DNA of 64,000 nucleotides from positions 1,364,001-1,428,000 of the forward strand of contig JABTVC010000001.1 of the NCBI GenBank assembly GCA_015075005.1. Direction: 5' to 3'. The notes beneath the pieces were generated by a model that saw nothing but the letters and a program-made list of their open reading frames with translations, was not told where the DNA came from and made no database searches. The translations under genes were made by a program, and so were the position numbers. Positions 19,650 to 27,411 of this stretch are shown piece after piece. This stretch comes from Planctomycetia bacterium (GTDB lineage: Bacteria > Planctomycetota > Brocadiia > Brocadiales > Brocadiaceae). Position 1 is the stretch's first letter. Every line of letters begins with the position of its first letter.

Positions 19650-20804
19650 CTAACATTCCTCTCTTATCTTTTCATAGAGTGAAAAGTCATGGTTTGTATA
19701 TCCGAATCCTTTTTTCTTTGAGATTTCCATTCCTTCTCCAATGGGATCGAGTCCCATAAGTTGCATATCATAATCAATCATGATCTTGATTAGCTCACCA
19801 AAAGTAGTTCTTGGATGCCAGCTAAGTTTTAGTTTTGCTTTTGTTATATCAGACCGAAGATGCTCCACTTCGGCAGGTCGAAAATATTTAGGATCGACTT
19901 CTATCAATATAACTCCCTGTTTAAGGCTACTTTTCCATCTTTTATTGACACTTTTAATAATCCCTTTTTCTTGTATTCCATGATCTTTCCATTCGATCTC
20001 TATACCCGCATATTTGCATGCTTTTTCTGCAAATTCTCTTACAGAGTAACTCTCTCCAGTACCTATCACATAATCATCTGGTTCATCTTGTTGTGTCATA
20101 AGCCACATCGCCTCTACATACTCAGGAGCAAAACCCCAGTCCCTTTTTGCATTTAAGTTTCCGAGAAAAATTTTTTTCTGCTTGCCAGTAAGGATGTTGG
20201 CAATTGCTCTTGTAATTTTTCTTGTCACAAATGTCTCTCCTCTCCGGGGACTTTCGTGATTAAAAAGTATTCCATTACAAGCAAAAAGTCCATATCCCTC
20301 TCTATGATTCACTGTCATCCAGTAGGCATAAAGTTTTGCTATAGCGTAAGGACTTCTGGGGTAAAAAGGAGTTTCCTCATTTTGAGGAGGCAAAGACGCT
20401 CCAAACATTTCCGAAGATGATGCCTGATAGAATTTTGATTTTATCCCACTTCTTCTTATGGCTTCCAAAATACGTGTTGTCCCTAAACCAGTTATGTTTC
20501 CGGTAAATTCTGGCATGTCAAAAGAAACCCTTACATGGGATTGTGCGCCCAGATGATATATCTCATCAGGTTTTATGTTCCATATGATTTCGGTTATAAG
20601 ACCAGGATCTGAAAGGTCGCCATAGTGAAGAAAAAGTTTTGTCTTAGGGGTATGCGGGTCAATATAAATATGGTCTATTCGATGGGTATTAAATGTCGAT
20701 GCCCTTCTTATAATCCCATGCACTTCGTAACCTTTAGAAAGTAAGAACTCTGCCAGGTACGAACCATCCTGCCCGGTAATCCCGGTTACTAACGCCTTTT
20801 TCAC
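19650..20804 (-). CDS. gmd: GDP-mannose 4,6-dehydratase
   Basis: The enzyme converts GDP-D-mannose to GDP-4-keto-6-deoxy-D-mannose with bound NADP. It shows [80 protein letters not shown] (Y-x3-K), [17 protein letters not shown] and G-Y-R/K-type tail signatures, and has the usual length of about 384 residues. I chose the GTG at 20804, which has AGGA about 9 nt upstream. The frame stays open further upstream to 20915, but that part translates a palindromic repeat and has no homology. It feeds fcl and acts downstream of manC. Confidence 0.92.
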   Translation of the reverse strand: MKKALVTGITGQDGSYLAEFLLSKGYEVHGIIRRASTFNTHRIDHIYIDPHTPKTKLFLHYGDLSDPGLITEIIWNIKPDEIYHLGAQSHVRVSFDMPEFTGNITGLGTTRILEAIRRSGIKSKFYQASSSEMFGASLPPQNEETPFYPRSPYAIAKLYAYWMTVNHREGYGLFACNGILFNHESPRRGETFVTRKITRAIANILTGKQKKIFLGNLNAKRDWGFAPEYVEAMWLMTQQDEPDDYVIGTGESYSVREFAEKACKYAGIEIEWKDHGIQEKGIIKSVNKRWKSSLKQGVILIEVDPKYFRPAEVEHLRSDITKAKLKLSWHPRTTFGELIKIMIDYDMQLMGLDPIGEGMEISKKKGFGYTNHDFSLYEKIREEC

Positions 20805-20872
20805 GATTTGTTTTTTCCTATTAAATATTTTATTAGCATAACGTTTCTTTAAAATGTATATACCAACAATTA

Positions 20873-20952
20873 TCATTGCGAGGAGTAAAGTGCCGCAGCA
20901 ATCTCTTGTTCGCAAAAGACTTAAAATTGCTTCGCTGTCGCTCGCAATGACA
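20873..20952. repeat. Palindromic intergenic repeat upstream of gmd
   Basis: An imperfect palindrome starts TCATTGCGAGGAG and ends CTCGCAATGACA, with internal arms GCAATCTC and ATTGCTTCGCTG. Elements of this kind (a T-C-A-T-T-G-C-G-A-G ... C-G-C-A-A-T-G-A pair) recur in many bacterial genomes between genes. This one lies in the gmd leader and inflates the open frame of that gene. Confidence 0.65.
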
Positions 20953-21098
20953 GATAATATGTCACGTGTTTAATGAAACGTTATACCAGTGCACAATTTC
21001 AAGGAACACGATACTCGTTCCCACACTCTGTTTGAAAACGAGCAAAAAACATACCTCTATGTTCAACCTGAAGCTTCACATAGCAAGTTTAGGTTAAA

Positions 21099-21122
21099 CA
21101 CGGACAAACAAGTTTGTCCGTG
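21099..21122. repeat. Perfect palindrome downstream of manC, copy A
   Basis: CACGGACAAAC and GTTTGTCCGTG flank an AA loop, giving an 11-bp hairpin. A second copy with the same arms and an AAA loop lies at 27177-27201, and similar sequence extends for several bases around both (G-T-G-C-C-x-C-C-C-T-A on the right). It could act as a weak terminator for manC, but no strong U-run follows on the minus strand. Confidence 0.7.
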
Positions 21123-21157
21123 CCACCCTATAATCAGCTTAAATAAACTGAAAATTC

Positions 21158-22576
21158 CTATACTTTTATTCTATCATACATATCTTCACATCTTACAATA
21201 TCATCCTCGCCCAGGTACTCTCCATTCTGTACCTCGATTATCTCTAAGGGCACTTTACCAGGGTTTTCAAGTCTGTGCAAAGTTGATTTCGGAACATATG
21301 CAGATTCGTTTTCATGGATAAACATCTCCTTATCGCCTATGGTCACCTTTGCACTTCCTTTTACTACCACCCAGTGTTCAGACCGGTGATAATGCATTTG
21401 GAGACTTAATTTTTCATTCGGATTCACCACTATCCGTTTTATTTTGTACCGTGGCCCTTTCTCAAGAATTGTATAGCTTCCCCATGGTCTGTAAGTGACA
21501 ACATGTTCCTCTGCTTCAATTCTCTCATCTTCCTTCAGCTTACTTACGATATCTTTTACCCTTTGCGCCTCTCCCTTTTTTGCAATCAATATGGCATCAT
21601 CAGTTTCAACGATCAGACAATTCTCTAACCCTATGGTTGCTATGTACCTTTTATTACCAAGGATAAGTGACCCCCTTGTGTCTATTGTCAGGACATCGCC
21701 TTTTTTGACATTACCGTTTTCATCCTTATCCAGAATATCGTATAAAGAATCCCATGACCCTATGTCATTCCAGTACAAATCAAACGGTAGCACTACCACC
21801 CTATCTGATTTTTCCATAACTGCATAATCAATGGAGATGGTTGGCATCTGCTTGAAACCAGACAACATATCTTCAAAACTCAAATCCATCATTCCCCGTA
21901 TTTCAGGTGTATAGCGGTTCATCTCTTCAAGCATCGTGCCTATGCAAAAAGCAAACATACCGGAGTTCCAGAAATAAGTCCCCTCGTTTATATATTGTTC
22001 TGCAGTTTCACTATTAGGTTTTTCTGTAAATTCCTCTGCCTTAAAATAATTCTTACCGCCGTCTGTTGAGTGCGGGCTACCGAATCTGATGTATCCATAG
22101 CCGGTTTCAGGTTTATCAGGTTTTACACCAAAGGTTACGATATAGCCTTTCATGGCTATTTCATCTGCAAGTTTCACGTATTCTGCAAATCTATCAGCCG
22201 GTCTTATTATATGGTCTGAAGGCGATAAGAATATAACCTCGTCTTTTTTGCAGTCAAGCTTTTCCATACAATATTTAACTCCAAGCGCTATAGCCGGCCC
22301 TGTATTTCTACATGCAGGCTCAAGAATTACATGAGCGCTTGATACTTGCTGATTGAACAGAGGTAAAGAATTTAGATCTGATAAGACGTGAAATTTGTAG
22401 GCATTATTTGTTAATATAAGAACATCTTTTGCAGAGACAACACTCAAAAGTCTCTCTGCTGTCTGTTGTAAAAGAGATTTGTCTCCATTTAGTTTTAGGA
22501 ATTGTTTGGGATAGTTCTTTCTGGACAATGGCCAGAGCCTTTCCCCGCCACCCCCTGCAAGAATTATTGCCTTCAC
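21158..22576 (-). CDS. manC: Mannose-1-phosphate guanylyltransferase / mannose-6-phosphate isomerase
   Basis: The bifunctional 472-residue enzyme makes GDP-mannose. The N-terminal nucleotidyltransferase has LAGGGGERLWPLSRKNYPKQ (pyrophosphorylase signature), FLSPSDHII, FTEKPNSETAEQYINEG and WNSGMFAF. The C-terminal cupin is of the type II phosphomannose isomerase, with R-P-W-G-S-Y, LSLQMHYHRSEHWVVVKG (metal-binding H/E residues) and an ending around N-G-E-Y-L-G-E-D-D-I-V-R. The start is GTG at 22576, preceded by GGAG about 9 nt away. It supplies gmd and fcl downstream and belongs to the exopolysaccharide locus with the Wza/Wzc-like genes upstream. Confidence 0.93.
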   Translation of the reverse strand: MKAIILAGGGGERLWPLSRKNYPKQFLKLNGDKSLLQQTAERLLSVVSAKDVLILTNNAYKFHVLSDLNSLPLFNQQVSSAHVILEPACRNTGPAIALGVKYCMEKLDCKKDEVIFLSPSDHIIRPADRFAEYVKLADEIAMKGYIVTFGVKPDKPETGYGYIRFGSPHSTDGGKNYFKAEEFTEKPNSETAEQYINEGTYFWNSGMFAFCIGTMLEEMNRYTPEIRGMMDLSFEDMLSGFKQMPTISIDYAVMEKSDRVVVLPFDLYWNDIGSWDSLYDILDKDENGNVKKGDVLTIDTRGSLILGNKRYIATIGLENCLIVETDDAILIAKKGEAQRVKDIVSKLKEDERIEAEEHVVTYRPWGSYTILEKGPRYKIKRIVVNPNEKLSLQMHYHRSEHWVVVKGSAKVTIGDKEMFIHENESAYVPKSTLHRLENPGKVPLEIIEVQNGEYLGEDDIVRCEDMYDRIKV

Positions 22577-22656
22577 ACAAATGCACTCCGACTCTTTTAA
22601 ACAAAAACATACTATCTGAAAACTAAATAGTTTTTAGTAACCAATAAACTGTAATA

Positions 22657-24318
22657 TTACAATCTCTCATAAATCATCTTTGGAATCACATATGTACGAT
22701 TTTTCAAAATAACACCCAACAGGTTGGCTTTTTTATGTTTCAAAGGTGCAAGTAACGGCTTTATTGTATGGTGTCTGGTCTTTCCTTCGCTCACGACCAG
22801 GATAATTCCATCTATATGCGGAGAAAGGACACAGGCGTCTTTAAAACTCCTTAAGTTTGCATAATCAATAAAAACCATCTCGTACTTTTCTTTTGCAGCT
22901 TTGATTACATTGGCCATACGAGTAGAATCTAAAAGGGGTGTTGGATTAAGTGAGGTATTGCCTGCTGATAATACTGTCAAATTAGGGCCTAAATCACAAG
23001 CCGCCTTTTCTGATGAAATTTTACCTTCAAGTACATTTGCAAGACCTGTATTATCCGGGACATTAAAGATATTGTGTATTACTGGTGCCTTTAAATTAGC
23101 GTCAATAATCATCACCTTATGGCCTGCCTTATTTGCCAGGAAATTAACGAGGTTGGCAGTGATGGTAGTAGAACCCTCAAAAGGTGAGGCGGCAGTTATC
23201 ATAATAGACTTCAGATTTTTATCTTTCATCAAGAGATATATCTGATCGGAAAGATTCTGGTAGGGCGGAATGAAAGCGCTCATTCTTTTTGAATCAGCAA
23301 TTAATGTATTATTTCTAAATCCTTTTCTTGGAATAGAGCCTAAGAGTGGTAAATTGAGAAATGTTTCTACATCCTGTGGCGATTTAAATGTTTGGTCAAC
23401 ATATTCAAATCCAAAGGCAAGCATAACCCCTAAAAACAAACTCATAACAGTGGCAAGCAGAAGAACGAGGCCTTTGCTTATTCCAGCCGGGCTAATGGGT
23501 ACCAATGCCTGCTCAATAATCTTGACACTCGCCGGACCAATAGCCTCAATAGCGGGAAGTGTCACACCCGTGAGATTTTTGGTTATCTTATCTATACCAC
23601 TTCCTAATTGCACTACGATCGGATGTTTTTCTCCATATTGCAATTGAAATTCGGCCATCTGTTGCTCAAGATCAAAAATAATATACGAGCGACTCACTAC
23701 ATTTGCAATCATTGCAGCCGCGACAGGACTAAAGTCCTTAACTTCTATCGTAAATAAATCAGTGCCTCCTATTGGCTCCACCTTTATCCTGCTTTTTAAA
23801 CCTTCTACTGCCCATCGAAAAGCATCAGGCTGCCACAGTACTTCTTTTGCAACGGATGCGTCCTGATTTTCGACTTGAGAAAGAGCACCCTCCTGTTCAG
23901 GTAAAAAATGCTTTATCTCTGATACCTTTCTTAACATCTCATGCATCTTTTGTCTTATATCTATTGCCCATGCCCTAAGCGGAGAGCAAAAATTCTTCTC
24001 ATAATCAAATGGACGTTCGTCGAGTTTAAGTACCTTTACTGCGCGCTCAATGACAGGGTTTGAAATTACAATCTCGCTCTGCGTAGTAGATATTCCACCC
24101 CCTTCTCCTCCACCCAGACCCCTATAATAAGGCGATTCAACCTGTTTTTGTGCGGTGACAAGCAACTTAACCTTAGACTCATATGTTGGCGTCTTAAGCT
24201 CCAAACCAACGATGGCACTCACTGTCACTGTTATGAATGAAGTTATAATAACAGCCTTATGTCTGAATATAACTCTTATATAATCACGCAAGTTACTTCC
24301 AGAAAAATTTAAATCCAT
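22657..24318 (-). CDS. Wzc-like polysaccharide co-polymerase with degenerate kinase domain
   Basis: The 553-residue protein has a Wzz-type N-terminus with membrane helices near 22-38 and 284-304 and a periplasmic domain between them. A C-terminal cytoplasmic domain homologous to BY-kinases (CpsD/Wzc) follows. Its nucleotide motifs are broken: the Walker A segment reads SPFEGSTTITANL with Ser383 where the catalytic Lys of G-E-G-K-S/T should be. Walker A' reads IIDANLKAP with Asn408 for the second Asp, and Walker B reads FIDYANLRSF. The tail has two tyrosines (Y543, Y550), not a full tyrosine cluster. It should still act as a chain-length/export scaffold with Wza, but phosphotransfer is unlikely. 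The RBS AAGGGGGG precedes the ATG. It is 9 nt downstream of the export gene. Confidence 0.85.
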   Translation of the reverse strand: MDLNFSGSNLRDYIRVIFRHKAVIITSFITVTVSAIVGLELKTPTYESKVKLLVTAQKQVESPYYRGLGGGEGGGISTTQSEIVISNPVIERAVKVLKLDERPFDYEKNFCSPLRAWAIDIRQKMHEMLRKVSEIKHFLPEQEGALSQVENQDASVAKEVLWQPDAFRWAVEGLKSRIKVEPIGGTDLFTIEVKDFSPVAAAMIANVVSRSYIIFDLEQQMAEFQLQYGEKHPIVVQLGSGIDKITKNLTGVTLPAIEAIGPASVKIIEQALVPISPAGISKGLVLLLATVMSLFLGVMLAFGFEYVDQTFKSPQDVETFLNLPLLGSIPRKGFRNNTLIADSKRMSAFIPPYQNLSDQIYLLMKDKNLKSIMITAASPFEGSTTITANLVNFLANKAGHKVMIIDANLKAPVIHNIFNVPDNTGLANVLEGKISSEKAACDLGPNLTVLSAGNTSLNPTPLLDSTRMANVIKAAKEKYEMVFIDYANLRSFKDACVLSPHIDGIILVVSEGKTRHHTIKPLLAPLKHKKANLLGVILKNRTYVIPKMIYERL

Positions 24319-24327
24319 ATCCCCCCC

Positions 24328-25185
24328 TTAAAGAATTCCTTCCAACACTGTTACTATGTCTCCTGATTGTAAACGAATATCTTTACCAATCTCTCCCTTT
24401 ACAGCACTTTTAATATCCACTTTAATATTTTCATATCCCACTTTACCTGGAACTGTTCTGAGTATCCTGACCCTGTCGGGAGAACCAAATTTCGCGAAGC
24501 CTCCCGCAATGGATATTGCCTTCAAGACAGTCGTATTGTCCTCAAGGGTATATTTCCCCGGTTTGGCAACTTCGCCATACACAAAGAAATCTTTACTACG
24601 TTCAACAACAACAATGTCCTCGTCCTCGATAAGCATGTCACAGTTCTTATTACTTTCTACTGTGTTTTTAAGATCAACATTTATTTCCTTGTATTCGTGT
24701 CCACCTTTCTGCTTGCGACGGAGTTTTACTTCACCATAAAGACCATCCGGCGTAATTCCCCCAGCCGCTGAGATGGCTTTTAATACAGTCATACTACTCT
24801 CAAGCACAAATCTCCCTGGATTTTTAACCTCGCCATAAACATAAAATTTCACAGCTTCATAACTCGTCAAGGTCACAGATACGACTGGATACTTTATATA
24901 ACTACTGGAAAGCCTTTTTGTTATTTCTTTTTCAATATCCGTCAAACCCAAACCCTTAACATTGATACTACCAATATAAGGAAAAGATATTGAACCATCA
25001 GAGGTTACGGGTGCTTTAGTCTTAAGTTCGGCATGATCAAGAACGTTTATGTCAAGTACGTCTCCCAAACCAACCGTGTATTGCTTGTCCTTAGGTTCAT
25101 CAGCGTAGTATGGTAATGACGATGTAATAAAGATACCGCATGATATAAGTAAAACCACAATTATATTCCTGACCATCTTTGCCAC
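24328..25185 (-). CDS. Polysaccharide export outer-membrane protein (Wza/GumB type)
   Basis: The 285-residue precursor has an N-terminal hydrophobic signal (residues about 6-24, I-I-V-V-L-L-I-S-C-G-I-F-I), then the Poly_export domain (YTVGLGDVLDINVLDH, SDGSISFPYIGSINVKGLGL). Two SLBB domains follow (FYVYGEVKNPGRFVLE with TVLKAISAAGGI, and FFVYGEVAKPGKYTLE with TVLKAISIAGGF). These proteins form the outer-membrane channel for capsule or exopolysaccharide. It is shorter than E. coli Wza and lacks its long C-terminal helix. The ATG at residue 4 has a better-placed RBS (AAGGTGG) than the GTG of the long frame. It heads the transcription unit with the Wzc-like protein. Confidence 0.88.
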   Translation of the reverse strand: MAKMVRNIIVVLLISCGIFITSSLPYYADEPKDKQYTVGLGDVLDINVLDHAELKTKAPVTSDGSISFPYIGSINVKGLGLTDIEKEITKRLSSSYIKYPVVSVTLTSYEAVKFYVYGEVKNPGRFVLESSMTVLKAISAAGGITPDGLYGEVKLRRKQKGGHEYKEINVDLKNTVESNKNCDMLIEDEDIVVVERSKDFFVYGEVAKPGKYTLEDNTTVLKAISIAGGFAKFGSPDRVRILRTVPGKVGYENIKVDIKSAVKGEIGKDIRLQSGDIVTVLEGIL

Positions 25186-25499
25186 CTTTTTTCAATTTAA
25201 AAAATTAAAAAAATGTAAAATTTCTATATATATTTAAATTCGTTAGTTTTATTATCGGCAATTTTAAAAATTATTGTACTCTTAAACTTTAGCAGATTAT
25301 AAAATTATGTTTGAGAAAACTTACAAAATTCTTCTCGTAAATTTCCATTCTTGCTTTAAATAAGTGTCCTTAATAATTATAATTCAATTTGCAAATAAAG
25401 GATTACCTGTTTCAGCTATACCGACGGAGTTATTATAACATCTCTGGCCAACGGAGTATATAAACATCATAAGCTAAACACAAGCATTTTCTTGCGTCG
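25186..25499. other. Intergenic region between the export operon and cobJ
   Basis: AT-rich, with no readable gene. It probably holds the promoter of the exopolysaccharide export operon on the minus strand. No clear hairpin terminator for cobJ was identified. Confidence 0.4.
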
Positions 25500-26216
25500 T
25501 TATAACTGATACCCCCGTCTTGTAATCATATAATCATGGTATTGAAAGGTAGTTGAATTCCCAATAATAACAACGGTCGTCATATCAATAGAAAAGGAGG
25601 TCATTTTGTCAAGTGTCGTAATAATAACCGATTCATCCTCCCGGGATGCGCCTTTCACGATACCCACGGGGGTAGATGAGGATTTATATTGGAGGATGAT
25701 ATGTGCAGTTTTCTCAATCTGCCAATCCCTTTGAGAACTCTTGGGATTGTATAGCACAATGACAAAATCTGCTTCAGCGGCACATTTCACGCGCCTTTCT
25801 ATGGTCACCCACGGTGTGAGCAAGTCGCTGAGGCTAATAACGGCATAGTCGTGCATAAGCGGTGCACCCAATACAGCAGCAGCAGCATTTGCGGCAGGAA
25901 TACCTGTAATAATTTCTATAGGTAAATCTATATTTCCCCGAGAAACCACCTCCAGTACAAGTCCTGCCATACCATAAACACCCGGGTCTCCACTGCTAAT
26001 AACAGACACGATCTTTCCCGACAGGGCTTCCTGAATTGCCTGTTCCACCCGTTCAATCTCTTTGCGCATGGCAGTGGCGATGACCTGTTTGCCTCCTATA
26101 ATATCTTTTATCAGATCGACATACAATTTATAGCCAACGATCGTTTCAGACCTCTTTAATGCATCTAATGCCCTCTGGCTAATCTCGTTCCTCGCACCGG
26201 GGCCTATGCCTACCAC
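25500..26216 (-). CDS. cobJ: Precorrin-3B C17-methyltransferase
   Basis: This SAM-dependent enzyme methylates C17 and drives ring contraction in corrin synthesis. The 238-residue protein shows the tetrapyrrole methylase motifs: VVGIGPGARNEISQRALDAL at the N-terminus, VISSGDPGVYGMAGLVLEV, IITGIPAANAAAAVLGAPLM, FVIVLYNPKSSQRDW and a C-terminal TTVVIIGNSTT. The size is normal for CobJ/CbiH. The likely start is the GTG at 26216, which overlaps the 3' end of cbiG by 7 nt, so translation is coupled. Other cob/cbi genes are absent from the window, so this pair is an isolated part of a dispersed pathway. B12-dependent radical SAM enzymes in the nearby glycan island would be consumers. Confidence 0.92.
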   Translation of the reverse strand: MVGIGPGARNEISQRALDALKRSETIVGYKLYVDLIKDIIGGKQVIATAMRKEIERVEQAIQEALSGKIVSVISSGDPGVYGMAGLVLEVVSRGNIDLPIEIITGIPAANAAAAVLGAPLMHDYAVISLSDLLTPWVTIERRVKCAAEADFVIVLYNPKSSQRDWQIEKTAHIILQYKSSSTPVGIVKGASREDESVIITTLDKMTSFSIDMTTVVIIGNSTTFQYHDYMITRRGYQL

Positions 26217-27022
26217 ATAAAGTTTTCCTGTGCGATGGCCACTGTCACCCCCGGATATTTCTGCTTTATTAGTAATAATTGAGTCTTCCTTCCCGAAAGA
26301 AGGGCTGCTGGTTCACACACCCCCCACACCCCTATTTTTTCTTTTACAAAATTCGATTTGCCGTGCTCTTTGGCACATGCTGCAATTTCCTGGCAGGAAA
26401 CAATCCTTAACGGGATACCCAATTCTGCCGCTGCCTGTAATAAACCCGGCTCTTCAGACTTGATCTCGATGGTCGAGAGTAGTCTGACCCGTTCTAACAT
26501 AAGATTTACCCTTTGCAGGGCATCAATAACGGATTGTTTCACGACCTCTGAACCAATTCCCTTTTTACAACCAATGCCAACGATTATATCCTTCTTTGCC
26601 TCAGTGCCAGTGGTAATCACGGCATCTGTATGCATGATGGCGGCTATACGATGGGCTAACAGATTAGCACCTCCATCATGACCAGAAAGCACGCTGATAA
26701 CAAAGCGCCCCACATCATCAACTACCACAACTGCAGGATCAGTGTATTTATCCTGTATGTTTTGGGCAATCACCCTTACGACAATCCCCATGGCCATAAT
26801 AAAGACAAGTCCATCATATTGTTTGAAGATTCGATTAATCAATTGGTGAAGTGGTTCAGAAAAAAATATCATGTGTGGCGATATCTTATCCTCAACAATA
26901 CTATTATTTCCTGCTCCTCTCTTTTTAATAACATAAATCGAAGGTAAAGGGCTAAAATCTGTTCCAATTCTTCGTGCAGTTTTTAGCCCTTCTTCCGTTA
27001 AAGTAATAATAGCTATATTCAA
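26210..27022 (-). CDS. cbiG: Cobalt-precorrin-5A hydrolase, short form
   Basis: CbiG opens the lactone ring of cobalt-precorrin-5A in the anaerobic B12 route, releasing acetaldehyde. The N-terminal domain has DGLVFIMAMGIVVRVIAQNI, VVDDVGRFVISVLSGHDGGAN and LAHRIAAIMHTDAVITTGTE. The C-terminal domain has IIVGIGCKKGIGSEVVKQSV, and ends with IGVWGVCEPAALL and K-Y-P-G-V-T-V-A-I-A. The two are joined almost directly, so the middle CbiG domain is missing and the protein is 270 residues against about 330-370 in classical CbiG. The start is TTG at 27022, with AAGGA about 8 nt upstream. The reading frame is clean, so the short form is probably functional. Confidence 0.88.
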   Translation of the reverse strand: MNIAIITLTEEGLKTARRIGTDFSPLPSIYVIKKRGAGNNSIVEDKISPHMIFFSEPLHQLINRIFKQYDGLVFIMAMGIVVRVIAQNIQDKYTDPAVVVVDDVGRFVISVLSGHDGGANLLAHRIAAIMHTDAVITTGTEAKKDIIVGIGCKKGIGSEVVKQSVIDALQRVNLMLERVRLLSTIEIKSEEPGLLQAAAELGIPLRIVSCQEIAACAKEHGKSNFVKEKIGVWGVCEPAALLSGRKTQLLLIKQKYPGVTVAIAQENFMW

Positions 27023-27176
27023 GCTAATCCTTCTCAGTCTCCCTTAAATAAGTGCGACTCCGGGAGTTGTGTTTTCTTTTCTGGTTATCGACAACCCCAC
27101 CTTTGTTAATTTACAGTTTGGCAAGATCAGTTATACTTATAATTTGTGTATTACCGACAATGTCGTACAAGTTCAA

Positions 27177-27201
27177 CACGGACAAACAAAGTTTGTCCGT
27201 G
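27177..27201. repeat. Perfect palindrome upstream of cbiG, copy B
   Basis: CACGGACAAAC and GTTTGTCCGTG flank AAA. This is the same hairpin as at 21099-21122, with matching flanks (A-A preceding, G-T-G-C-C-C-C-C-C-T-A following). It lies between the TPR-glycosyltransferase gene and cbiG. Confidence 0.7.
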
Positions 27202-27289
27202 CCCCCCTATTATCAACGCAAAATTCACATTTCTTGTCGAATGTCTTTCGCATGTTTGATTAATGAATTGAATATGTAACCATTTCACC

Positions 27290-27411
27290 CAGACTCCCTG
27301 TTCGCCACCATAGTATACCATTTATCGCGAAAATATTCAATGCAATTCACTAACTATTTCCACCCTCTTTGCCCTATTTTGCTAGGCTTTTAAGTGTTCC
27401 TGCTCAGACAC
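27290..27411. repeat. Dispersed repeat, copy 2 (partner at 17342-17466)
   Basis: Shares blocks with 17342-17466 in the same orientation: CGCGAAAATATTCAA, CTATTTCCACC and GGCTTTTAAGTGTT. Its right part covers the last 30 bases of the TPR-glycosyltransferase gene. The rest of 27023-27381 holds the palindrome above and no gene. Confidence 0.6.

Noticed and set aside
20805-20915. N-terminal extension of the gmd frame
   Set aside because: It translates a palindromic repeat and precedes a good GTG start with its own RBS.
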